Assembly (NCBI RefSeq): GCF_900116195.1
Contig: NZ_FOZW01000005.1
Location: 1 to 64,000, forward strand
Origin: Alloyangia pacifica
GTDB taxonomy: Bacteria > Pseudomonadota > Alphaproteobacteria > Rhodobacterales > Rhodobacteraceae
Length of the DNA: 64,000 nt
Direction of reading: 5' to 3'
The position numbers were made by a program, and so were the translations under genes. Positions 29,295-37,342 of this stretch are shown one piece after another. Within the stretch, counting starts at the first letter, position 1. Every line of letters starts with the position of its first letter. The notes below the pieces were generated by a model. The model was not told the origin of the DNA and did no database searches. It worked only from the letters and a program-made list of their open reading frames with translations.

Positions 29295-30689
29295 TCAAAG
29301 CTCCTTCGACGGATCGAAATGATCGGAACTCAGTTTGAGCCCCAAGGACTGCAGATTTTCTAGGAAGCGCGGGCGGATGCCGGTGGCCCGGAAACTGCCG
29401 AGGACCTTGCCGTTCTCGTCGACGCCGCTGCGCTTGAACGCCATGATCTCTTGCAGCTGCACAACGTCGCCCTCCATGCCGGTGATCTCGGCGATCGAGG
29501 TGACGCGGCGGGTGCCGTCGCGCAGACGCTCGAGCTGCACGATGAGATCAATCGCCGAGGTGATCTGCGAGCGGATGCTGGTCTGGCTCATCGGCATGCC
29601 CGCCATGCCCACCATCTGCTCCATGCGCGCGATGGCATCGCGCGGGTTGTTGGCGTGGATCGTGGACATCGAGCCTTCGTGGCCGGTGTTCATTGCCTGC
29701 AGCATGTCGAAGGCCTCGCCGCCGCGCACCTCGCCGATGATGATGCGGTCCGGGCGCATCCGCAGCGCGTTCTTGACGAGGTCACGCTGCAGGATCTCAT
29801 TGCGCCCGTCCACCGTCGGCGGGCGCGTCTCGAGACGCACCACGTGGGGCTGCTGCAGTTGCAGTTCCGCCGCGTCCTCGATGGTCACCAGACGCTCGTC
29901 ATGAGGAATGAAAGAAGACAGCGCATTGAGCATCGTGGTCTTGCCCGAGCCCGTGCCGCCCGAAACGACGATCGACACCTTGCCCGCGACTGCCGCGGCG
30001 AGCAGCGCCGCCATGCCCGGCGCCAGCGCGTTGTTGTCCACCAGCCGGTCCAGCGAATAGGGCCGCTTGGCGAATTTTCGGATCGAGACCTGTGGCCCGT
30101 CCACCGCCACCGGGCGGATCGCTACGTTCACGCGCGAGCCATCGGCAAGGCGCGCATCCACCAGCGGCGAGGATTCATCCACGCGCCGCCCCACCGAGGC
30201 GACGATCTTGTTGATGATGCGCAGCAGGTGGTCTTCGTCCTTGAAGCGGATCTTCACCTGTTCGAGCTTGCCGAAACGCTCGACGAAAACCGTGCCCGCC
30301 CCGACGATGAGGATGTCGCTGATCGTGTCGTCATCCAACAGCGGTTCGATCGGGCCGAGCCCGAGCATCTCGTCGCCTATGCTGACGATCAGCGCGTCAA
30401 GCTCAGAGGCGCTGAGCGGGAAGTTGTGCTCCTTGGCATAGCTGCGCACCAGCGGACGCAGCTCCTCGTGGATCTCATCCTCTTCCATCGTGTCGAGGAT
30501 CGACAGGTTGATCTTGTCGATCAGGAACCGGTGCAGCGTGACCCGCTCGTTGACGAAATCCGGCGCCTCGTATTGCGCCATGGCGGGTTTCGCCGGCGCC
30601 AGCGCCTCTGGTGCCTTCAGCTCCACCACCTCGGCCGAGCTCGCCACCGGTGCCTCGAGCTGTGCCTTTCTGAAAAACCGTCCTGCCAT
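29295..30689 (-). CDS. cpaF: Tad pilus assembly ATPase CpaF/TadA
   Basis: The 464-residue secretion ATPase has Walker [11 protein letters not shown] near residue 230, the Asp box, Walker [17 protein letters not shown] and a His box (MSTIHANN). It powers Flp pilin polymerisation. I chose ATG 30689 with GGGAG at optimal distance; the frame extends to a TTG at 30695. It follows the L,D-transpeptidase gene by 14 bases. Confidence 0.95.
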   Translation of the reverse strand: MAGRFFRKAQLEAPVASSAEVVELKAPEALAPAKPAMAQYEAPDFVNERVTLHRFLIDKINLSILDTMEEDEIHEELRPLVRSYAKEHNFPLSASELDALIVSIGDEMLGLGPIEPLLDDDTISDILIVGAGTVFVERFGKLEQVKIRFKDEDHLLRIINKIVASVGRRVDESSPLVDARLADGSRVNVAIRPVAVDGPQVSIRKFAKRPYSLDRLVDNNALAPGMAALLAAAVAGKVSIVVSGGTGSGKTTMLNALSSFIPHDERLVTIEDAAELQLQQPHVVRLETRPPTVDGRNEILQRDLVKNALRMRPDRIIIGEVRGGEAFDMLQAMNTGHEGSMSTIHANNPRDAIARMEQMVGMAGMPMSQTSIRSQITSAIDLIVQLERLRDGTRRVTSIAEITGMEGDVVQLQEIMAFKRSGVDENGKVLGSFRATGIRPRFLENLQSLGLKLSSDHFDPSKEL

Positions 30690-30703
30690 CACCAACTCCC
30701 TCG

Positions 30704-31264
30704 TTAACGCACGATCACCTTCGTTCCGGTCGCAACCTTTCCAAACAGATCGAGCACATCCGCATTGCTGAGGCGGAAGCAGCCCGACGTCTCGTATCCG
30801 CCGACGGTGCCGGCGGAGTTCGTTCCGTGAATACGGTAGAGCGTGTCCTGCCCTCCGCTGTAGAGATAAAGCGCCCGTGCCCCCAAGGGGTTATACGGAC
30901 CCGGCGGCACGTAGCCCGGCAGGGACGGGTCGCGCTGGCGCATCTCGGAGGGCGGGCGCCAGCCCGGCCACTCCTCCTTGCGTCCGACATATGTCGTGCC
31001 GGTCCAGCTAAAGCCCTCGCGCCCGATCGACACGGTGTAGCGTTCCGCCCTGCCGCCGGGCAGCACCCGAAGCAGCGTCCGCTCGGCATTCGAGATGATG
31101 ATGGTTCCCGGCGGCTCGCCGCCGCCGTAGCGCACGATCTGCATGCTGCGCGGGCCGTGACTGCGGGGAACCTTCGCCGTCTCCGCGCGCAGCAGCGGCG
31201 CGGGCACGAGCGTCGCCAAAGAGAGCGCCAGAACACTGCGCCGGGAGAGGGCACGCTGCGTCAC
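30704..31264 (-). CDS. L,D-transpeptidase (YkuD domain), secreted, in the Tad operon
   Basis: The 186-residue protein has a signal peptide (RRSVLALSLATLVPAPLLRA) and a YkuD domain with HGTN and TSGCFRLSNADV, the His/Cys catalytic pair of L,D-transpeptidases, with Phe where Ile/Val is usual in the SHGCIR motif. These enzymes make 3-3 peptidoglycan cross-links or attach proteins to the wall. It overlaps cpaE by four bases and precedes cpaF, so it is co-expressed with the pilus machinery. A role in opening or anchoring the wall for the pilus is inference. Confidence 0.9.
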   Translation of the reverse strand: MTQRALSRRSVLALSLATLVPAPLLRAETAKVPRSHGPRSMQIVRYGGGEPPGTIIISNAERTLLRVLPGGRAERYTVSIGREGFSWTGTTYVGRKEEWPGWRPPSEMRQRDPSLPGYVPPGPYNPLGARALYLYSGGQDTLYRIHGTNSAGTVGGYETSGCFRLSNADVLDLFGKVATGTKVIVR

Positions 31265-32436
31265 GAGGAGACCTCCACCGACATTTGCACCGCCTTCATG
31301 TACTTGGTCAGCGCCTTGAGAAACCCGGATCTCCGCGAGACATCGCTGGGCAACACGCCTCGATCCGTCGCCTGACTGATCTGCCCCTGCGCCTGCGGCA
31401 CGAAGTGAAAGGGGGTCTCTTCAAAAAGTTCCTTGAGGCGCCTCTTGCTGATCTGCTGACCAAAGAGACGGGTCTGATGTTTGTTGAACACCACATGCAC
31501 CGGCACCTCTGGGCCGCGCAGAGCACGGATGCGCTCGATGAGATCCAGCGTGTGCTTGATCGCCGGAAGGTGCAGTTCACTCACCAGCGTGAAGCTGTTG
31601 ACCGCCGAGAAGACATCTTCGCGCCACTCGGTCTCGTAGTAGGGAATATCGAGGAAGGTGTGGTCATGCTCGACGCTCACCGCATCCAGCATCCGCAGCA
31701 CCAGTTCATATCCGTTCAGTTCGGTGTTCAGTTCGGGTCGCTTGAAAGAATAGAGGAAAAAGCCGTTCGGGTGTTTCTTCTGGATCACCCGAATGAACTC
31801 GGAATCCACGCGGCGCGGCGCGGAGGCGACGCTGCCGAGGTTGAAGTCATTCATCAGGTTGATCGTGTACCCACAGTCCCCGAGCGCAAAATCGAGATCG
31901 AAGAGCGCAACCGACCCATGCTTCTTCACAAAATGGGTCGCCGCAAGATCAGCCATGCTCACCGCGAGCGTCGTCGCCCCTGCACCGCCCACCGCCGAGA
32001 TCACCGCGTGAACGCGGTTGGTGGTAACGGGCCGGCTGCGCATCGCCTTCTGGATGCTGTCGATGAGATCGCCTGCCTCCAGCGGCTTGGGCAACCAGTC
32101 CTGCAGGTCGAGCGAGAAGAGGCGCCTGGTCTCCTCGGGCGACAGCTGCGGCGAAATCACGATCAGTGGCAAGTGTCCGGCAAGAGCCCGGATATCGTCC
32201 AGTACCGACAGTTCCGCCTCCGACAGGCGCGCCAGGTTGACCACGACAAGATCGGCACTGCCGCCGGAAAGCTGCTCCTTGAGCCGCGCAGGATCGAGTG
32301 GCGAGACAACGATGCGTGGCGAGAACTCCACCAATGGCTCGACCTCGCTCGGCTGCGCCCCCTCCCCGCACAGCAGCAGCATTCGGGTCATCGGGATGTT
32401 GACCATTGCCTTGGGGCTTTCCACGTTCATGTTCAT
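31261..32436 (-). CDS. cpaE: Tad pilus localisation protein CpaE/TadZ
   Basis: The 391-residue protein has an N-terminal receiver-like domain (residues 1-130) and a ParA/MinD-like ATPase domain. The Walker A is atypical (VGGAGATT, without the usual Lys), as often in TadZ. CpaE-type proteins place the machinery at the pole. It overlaps the upstream TadE/F-like gene by four bases and the transpeptidase gene by four. Confidence 0.93.
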   Translation of the reverse strand: MNMNVESPKAMVNIPMTRMLLLCGEGAQPSEVEPLVEFSPRIVVSPLDPARLKEQLSGGSADLVVVNLARLSEAELSVLDDIRALAGHLPLIVISPQLSPEETRRLFSLDLQDWLPKPLEAGDLIDSIQKAMRSRPVTTNRVHAVISAVGGAGATTLAVSMADLAATHFVKKHGSVALFDLDFALGDCGYTINLMNDFNLGSVASAPRRVDSEFIRVIQKKHPNGFFLYSFKRPELNTELNGYELVLRMLDAVSVEHDHTFLDIPYYETEWREDVFSAVNSFTLVSELHLPAIKHTLDLIERIRALRGPEVPVHVVFNKHQTRLFGQQISKRRLKELFEETPFHFVPQAQGQISQATDRGVLPSDVSRRSGFLKALTKYMKAVQMSVEVSS

Positions 32437-33101
32437 GCCTCACAATCCTCCGGGTCAGCGCAACTCGACATGTCTTCACTGGTGATCGTCACCGGGTGCG
32501 CGGGAATGGCGATGGCACCCAGCACCGGGTCTTCGTCACGCGCGAAGAAGCGGGACAGATCGTCAAGCAGCAGGAAGTCGAAATTGAGGTTCCGGACCTC
32601 CAAGGTGATGCTCACCACCGGTCCGAACGGACGGCCCACGTAACCGAGCCCGGACCTGTAGTAGGTAATGCGCAGGTTTTCGGCCCCGATGAAGGGTGCC
32701 ACGTCGCAGATCCCGCTCACCCCGGTACTCAGATCACCGCACCCGTCTCCGCCGGTCAGCAGGCGGGCAAGCTCTGTGGCATCGCAGGCAGTGGTGCCCG
32801 CGCCACAACTGACCGACAAGCCCTCCAGCGGCGCGGGATCACCCGGGGCCACGGCGGCGGTGTAGATGTTGAGCGCCGAGATATCCGTGAGCGGCGATGA
32901 CACCGCCGCGAGCCGCGCGCCCAGTTGCATCGCCTTCACCGTCTGGTTCCATTGGAACATCATGGTGCCGAACTCGATCATGGCCCCGACGACGAAGATG
33001 AAGATCGGGAACACCAACAACATCTCGGTCAGCGCAAGGCCGGAACTCTCCGCCCAGAAACGCCGCCGGGCAAGGCTTCGGGGGGAGCCGCGTGTCACCA
33101 T
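32433..33101 (-). CDS. TadE/TadF-family pilus assembly protein
   Basis: The 222-residue protein has a single N-terminal membrane segment preceded by the SSGLALTEMLLVFPIFIFVV pseudopilin-like stretch with Glu five residues after the likely cleavage glycine, and a periplasmic domain with several Cys (CGAGTTACD, GDGCGD). Such pseudopilins are cleaved by TadV. It overlaps its neighbours on both sides by 4-7 bases. Confidence 0.85.
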   Translation of the reverse strand: MVTRGSPRSLARRRFWAESSGLALTEMLLVFPIFIFVVGAMIEFGTMMFQWNQTVKAMQLGARLAAVSSPLTDISALNIYTAAVAPGDPAPLEGLSVSCGAGTTACDATELARLLTGGDGCGDLSTGVSGICDVAPFIGAENLRITYYRSGLGYVGRPFGPVVSITLEVRNLNFDFLLLDDLSRFFARDEDPVLGAIAIPAHPVTITSEDMSSCADPEDCEA

Positions 33102-33589
33102 CCGATATACCTCATCTGTACGCTGTGGCGGATCGTGATCGACCGATCGAGCAGCGTCGAGAAGAATGGCAAGCCGGAATAGCCAACGCTGCCACTGACG
33201 GTGACCAGAGGACGCACCGGCGGCTCTCCGGGCAGCACCGCCCGGTTCGGCAATTCGTCCTGCTCGGGATCAAAGCTGATCTCCGCAGGCTCGTCCCAGC
33301 CCGGCACCCGCAGGCGCCCGCTGCCGGCCGGGTTGCCGTAGAACGCGATATTGCGGGCGATGTCGGCCGTGCATGTCGCGGACGCGCCCGAAATCTCAGT
33401 TCGGCAACGAGACCAGTACCGCGCGGCGTCGCGCAAGCCGACCTGCATCTGCTGGCGTTCCCACAGGATGTTGGCGAACTCGAAAAAGCCGAGACACAGG
33501 AACGTCAGGACCGGGAAGACGATCAGGAACTCGACGAAGACGGTGCCCCGCTCGTCCTTGATGAAAACTGATGCTCGGCGCGCAGGCAT
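33095..33589 (-). CDS. TadE-like pseudopilin
   Basis: The 164-residue protein has KDERGTVFVEFLIVFPVLTF at the N-terminus, the TadE-type processing region (Gly followed by a hydrophobic stretch with Glu at position 5), then a periplasmic domain with Cys at two sites (RCRTEI, ATCTAD). It pairs with the 222-residue neighbour as TadE/TadF. Confidence 0.87.
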   Translation of the reverse strand: MPARRASVFIKDERGTVFVEFLIVFPVLTFLCLGFFEFANILWERQQMQVGLRDAARYWSRCRTEISGASATCTADIARNIAFYGNPAGSGRLRVPGWDEPAEISFDPEQDELPNRAVLPGEPPVRPLVTVSGSVGYSGLPFFSTLLDRSITIRHSVQMRYIGW

Positions 33590-33636
33590 TGCAAATACTC
33601 GCCTTCAAACATGTGTAAACAAACTAAAAAGCTATG

Positions 33637-33667
33637 CGGCCCCGGCTGAAATTAGGCGCCGGAGCCG
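33637..33667 (-). terminator. Stem-loop between lipoprotein and TadE-like genes
   Basis: CGGCCCCGGC and GCCGGAGCCG form a 10-bp stem (one G-U pair) with an A/T loop; on the transcribed minus strand it is followed by CATAGCTTTTTAG. It may attenuate expression of the distal Tad genes. Confidence 0.5.
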
Positions 33668-33685
33668 CTGATCTTGCGGGGCGGC

Positions 33686-33892
33686 TCAGCCGCCGGAGCC
33701 CACCGTGGTCTTGTAGGCAGCGGGCGGCCATGCCTCGAGTTCCTGGATCGCGGTATTGGCCATCATTGCGTCGCCCGAGCGGGCCGCCGACGTATCCCAG
33801 TTGTTCAGGTAATCCGCCGAGCCGCACGCCGAGAGCGTCAGCCCCGCAAGGATCGCCGCGAAGAGAGGCTTACTTCTTTGCAATGACGGCAT
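33686..33892 (-). CDS. Small lipoprotein of the Tad locus
   Basis: The 68-residue protein has a signal peptide ending in the lipobox LSAC (Cys23), then a short acidic and Ala-rich tail. No family is recognised; a small lipoprotein beside the secretin is common in Tad loci and may act as a pilotin-like partner (inference). It overlaps the 3' end of cpaC by 23 bases. Confidence 0.75.
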   Translation of the reverse strand: MPSLQRSKPLFAAILAGLTLSACGSADYLNNWDTSAARSGDAMMANTAIQELEAWPPAAYKTTVGSGG

Positions 33893-35315
33893 CGTCGAAC
33901 TCCAGATCGATCATGTGGCCATAGGGACCGACAACGCCGGTGCCCTCGCGGAAGCGGCGCAGCAGGCCGCGATCGACCTCCAGCATGCCGAGCAGGAAAA
34001 GCTCGATGTCGTTGGACGAGCGGGTGTTGTCGAGCGGCGAGCGCAGCGGCGTGTCCGGACCCACCGGCGCCACCAGACGCGGCGTCACGAGGATCACCAG
34101 GTCGGACTCGCGCTTTTCGAAGCTGCGCGAGCTGAACAGCGTGCCCAGCACCGGGATCTGCCCGAGCCACGGCACCTGATCGACGCTGCGCGCATTGTTG
34201 GCCTGCAGCAGGCCGGCGATGGCGAAGCTCTGCCCGTTGCGCAGCGAGACGGTGGTCTCGGCCTTGCGCGAGATGAAGGCGGGCTGGCCGTTCACCGAAA
34301 CCGACGGATCGATATCGCTGACCTCGGGCATGATGCGCAGCGAGATCAGCTGGTCATCCAGCACCACCGGCACGAAGTTCAGGCGCACACCGTATTCGCG
34401 GTAATCGGTGCTCTGCACCGCTGTGCCGTTCTCGTTCACCTGGGCGACGCTGATCGGGACCTCGCCGCCGACCACGAAGTTGGCCTCGATGCCGCTGGTG
34501 GTCACCAGCTTGGGGTTGGCAAGACGGCGTGCGAGCCCCTTCTGCTCCAGCGCGTTGATCACCACGTCGATCTGGAAGCCGGAAATCTCGAGCAATTCCC
34601 CAACCGCCGAGCCAAAGGGTGTGCCCGATTGCGCGGTGAAGCTTGCGCCGTTGGTCTGGAAGGCGGTCGAGCCATTCTCCCGGGTGCCGGTCAGATCAAC
34701 CCCGAGGCTGCGGCCGGAATTGCGCTCGACCTCGAGGATGCGCACATCCAGTTCAACCTGCTGCGCGCTGGCGACCTTGATCGCATCCACCACCGGATCG
34801 GGGGAATATTGAGACGCGATCTGCAGGATACGCTGACGATCGACATTGTCTTTCACCACACCCGAAACGCGGATGCGGTTGTTCACATTCAGAACGTCCA
34901 CCCGGGCACTGGGCACGGCGCGGCGGATGATGTTCTCAAGGTCGCTGAAGTCCGCCTGCACGCGCACGTCGATTACCTCGAGAAGCTGCTTCTCGGTCGA
35001 ATAAAGCGTAATGTTCGTCAGGCCGGAACTCTTGGCCTGAATGTAAAGGGAATTGTCGGTCAGAGGAAAAACGTCGGCAATGTTCGCATCGCCTATGACG
35101 ATATCTGCGAAGGGGCCATCGGTATTGAGCGTGAGCGTGGTGCTGGGTGCTAGAACCACTTTTGACACGGTGCCATCATCGATATAGATGTCGCGGCTTT
35201 GTGCTGCGAGATCGTCGGGCGCGGCAATAAGCGCGAGGCTTCCCACTGCGGCGATGGCGGCGGCCTGCCGAGCGCGCCTGCTCGCCCTCTTCAAGATTGA
35301 TATGCGCCGTGGCAT
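33870..35315 (-). CDS. cpaC: Tad pilus outer-membrane secretin CpaC/RcpA
   Basis: The 481-residue secretin has a signal peptide, an N0-type domain, BON-like segments near residues 120-175 and the C-terminal secretin core with VPWLGQIPVLGTLFSS and SDLVILVTPRLV. It forms the outer-membrane channel. AGGAGGGG supports the ATG at 35315. It follows cpaB by 56 bases. Confidence 0.95.
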   Translation of the reverse strand: MPRRISILKRASRRARQAAAIAAVGSLALIAAPDDLAAQSRDIYIDDGTVSKVVLAPSTTLTLNTDGPFADIVIGDANIADVFPLTDNSLYIQAKSSGLTNITLYSTEKQLLEVIDVRVQADFSDLENIIRRAVPSARVDVLNVNNRIRVSGVVKDNVDRQRILQIASQYSPDPVVDAIKVASAQQVELDVRILEVERNSGRSLGVDLTGTRENGSTAFQTNGASFTAQSGTPFGSAVGELLEISGFQIDVVINALEQKGLARRLANPKLVTTSGIEANFVVGGEVPISVAQVNENGTAVQSTDYREYGVRLNFVPVVLDDQLISLRIMPEVSDIDPSVSVNGQPAFISRKAETTVSLRNGQSFAIAGLLQANNARSVDQVPWLGQIPVLGTLFSSRSFEKRESDLVILVTPRLVAPVGPDTPLRSPLDNTRSSNDIELFLLGMLEVDRGLLRRFREGTGVVGPYGHMIDLEFDDAVIAKK

Positions 35316-35371
35316 TCTACCCCTCCTGTGTGTTTATACTGCTCTGCCCTCCGGTCTGCAGACTCTCTTTA

Positions 35372-36454
35372 TTAGTTTTCCAGCTGGACTTTTACCAACT
35401 CTGGCGCGAGTTGCGGTTCCGCGCCATATGAGCCTGCAGAGCTCGGTTCGACCTTATACACGTCACGTCTTCCATTGCGGATCACGCCAACCGTCGCCTT
35501 TTTCGTGGGCACCGGGGGCGCAATCACGACACGCTCTACTATTTTCTCAATTTCGGTGGGTTCTGGCTTCTGAATTTTATCCTCGACGCTGGTCAGACGG
35601 TCGGAAATTCCGTCGAGTGTGCTTTTCAGCAACACCTCCATGGCATCCAGCTTCTGCGTTTCGACGCTCGGCTCGGCTTTCACGGCCACCGGGGCCAGGT
35701 CCTCGGCCACGTCAAACTCGGTCAGATCGGCCATGGTGATGCGGTCATTGTTCTCGATATCGTTAGAGCCGACATTGCGCAGCGCCAGCGACAGAGTTCC
35801 GACATTTCCAGCCAGAACAAGCTTTTGCGCTTCGGTGGTGTTCACCTCGAAGGTCACCGTGCGCACCACGCTGGGCTTGTCCTTGAGTTCGTCCGCGATC
35901 TGGTCAATGGCGAGGACTTTGACGCCCTGAAGCAGGATATCGACGAAGGGTTCCGTCCCACGGCTCGCGCGGGTGAGCATCACGTCAACGCGGTCGCCCG
36001 GAAGGACAAAGCCCGCGACACCGAGCACGTCGTTGACGCGGATCGAAACGGCCTTCATGCCGGGTGTGAGCGCGGTGGACAGCTTAGCCCGCTGGCCGGG
36101 AAGCGTGATCTTGGTGGCGAGGATGGGCTCTCCGGGAGCCATGGTGGTCAGCGCGAAGCGGGCGGAGTTATCGTCATCTTGACCCACCACATCCTCGATC
36201 GAGGTGAAGGATCCTTCGGGCGTGATGTCACTGCTCCAGGCGATTGTGCGCAGTTTTGCGGCGCCGAGACGCTCGCCGAAACTGATGGGTTCCGAGGCCA
36301 CGACGATGGTCAGCTCTGGCTTGGGCGGAACAGCGGGCCGGTTGTCAGAGAGCAGGCGGCGCTGCTGCTCTCCAAGGAAGTCTTTCGCTCCGACCACGGC
36401 CATCACGGCAAGACAGATTGCAATGAACAAACTTACTAAAACTGAGATGCGCAT
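35372..36454 (-). CDS. cpaB: Tad pilus assembly protein CpaB/RcpC
   Basis: The 360-residue protein has one N-terminal membrane segment and an SAF-like domain (VVASEPISFGERLGAAKLRT, GDRVDVMLTR) found in CpaB. The C-terminal third (residues 250-360) is charged and low in complexity. It works with the secretin CpaC at the envelope. Confidence 0.93.
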   Translation of the reverse strand: MRISVLVSLFIAICLAVMAVVGAKDFLGEQQRRLLSDNRPAVPPKPELTIVVASEPISFGERLGAAKLRTIAWSSDITPEGSFTSIEDVVGQDDDNSARFALTTMAPGEPILATKITLPGQRAKLSTALTPGMKAVSIRVNDVLGVAGFVLPGDRVDVMLTRASRGTEPFVDILLQGVKVLAIDQIADELKDKPSVVRTVTFEVNTTEAQKLVLAGNVGTLSLALRNVGSNDIENNDRITMADLTEFDVAEDLAPVAVKAEPSVETQKLDAMEVLLKSTLDGISDRLTSVEDKIQKPEPTEIEKIVERVVIAPPVPTKKATVGVIRNGRRDVYKVEPSSAGSYGAEPQLAPELVKVQLEN

Positions 36455-36590
36455 GAGCAGAACCTAGCTTTCCCAAAACGTCTGCGTGCCAAGCCGTACG
36501 CTTCGCTGCGCGCGATCAGTGAGGCGAGAATTCACAATACACGCGACATCCAAGTATCGGCAGGCCTCCAATGAACTGATTGACTTGGTT

Positions 36591-36622
36591 TGTGTGACCC
36601 CAGCTCTAGAAAGGGTCACACA
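36591..36622 (-). terminator. Stem-loop downstream of the Flp pilin gene
   Basis: TGTGTGACCC at 36591-36600 and GGGTCACACA at 36613-36622 form a perfect 10-bp stem with a 12-base loop in the 247-base gap between flp and cpaB. This fits a partial terminator or 3' stabiliser that keeps pilin mRNA abundant relative to machinery mRNA. Confidence 0.6.
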
Positions 36623-36701
36623 TGTTTACCAATTTTGAGACATCCATCTCGCGATGGAAATCGCACATGGGCTATCGACTATCGAGCAACGCTCGACCCG
36701 A

Positions 36702-36965
36702 TCATTCCGGTGCGGCGAGTCCACCGGCCGCGATCGGGTTACCGTCTGCGTCTGTGGATGCCGACGCAGTTTGCTCTTCCATCCATTCAGCCCAACCTGT
36801 CCAACCGACGTTGAGGCTTTGCCCGAAGAGGCCAACGGCAGCGATAATGCCGCCCACGAGCAGGCCAAGCAGCAGCAGGTATTCGGTGAGAGCCAGGCCG
36901 TCTTCCTCGTCACGAAGGCGGCGGAAAGTGTTTGCGCAATATGCAGAAACGATAGCGAAGTTCAT
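36702..36965 (-). CDS. flp: Flp-type pilin
   Basis: The 87-residue prepilin has a 23-residue leader ending in EEDG, cleavage before LALTEYLLLLGLLVGG with Glu at +5 and Tyr at +6, the Flp signature, then a hydrophobic helix and an unusually long hydrophilic Asp/Ala/Gly-rich tail (about 30 residues). The start ATG has GGGAGAAAG. It is processed by TadV at 39238-39723. The tail is longer than in many Flp proteins. Confidence 0.93.
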   Translation of the reverse strand: MNFAIVSAYCANTFRRLRDEEDGLALTEYLLLLGLLVGGIIAAVGLFGQSLNVGWTGWAEWMEEQTASASTDADGNPIAAGGLAAPE

Positions 36966-37342
36966 AACTTTCTCCCAAAAAAAGAACAGCACCCAAAATG
37001 AGCGCACTCATGAAAACTCGACAGACTTCTAGCTAATATTATAAGGATGCGAATTCTTTGCCCCTCATCCATCAAACTGCCACATTTGACGAGATTAAAA
37101 AAGGATTAAGTTCGATATGACGAGAATTCTCCAGATAATCGACCTGCAGGATGGAATTATCCCGAAAATGAAAACGGTACTCAACCAAAGCGGGAAGGCG
37201 TAAGATTGAATACCCCTAATTATAGCCAGAGAAATGCCGCAATTAAATTCGACCTGACCAAAAATCGGTGCAACGGATCGATATCAGGCCAGGATCACAA
37301 GCATTCGAATCACACGATTATTAAAATGGAGAACCCTTACTT
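36966..37342 (-). promoter_or_regulatory. A/T-rich region with likely flp promoter
   Basis: This 377-base interval is the most A/T rich of the window. On the minus strand a TATAAT-type -10 element lies at 37038-37043, about 73 bases before the flp ATG, giving a moderate leader. The -35 (GGGGCA region) is poor, so an activator may be needed. No gene was seen in it. Confidence 0.5.
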
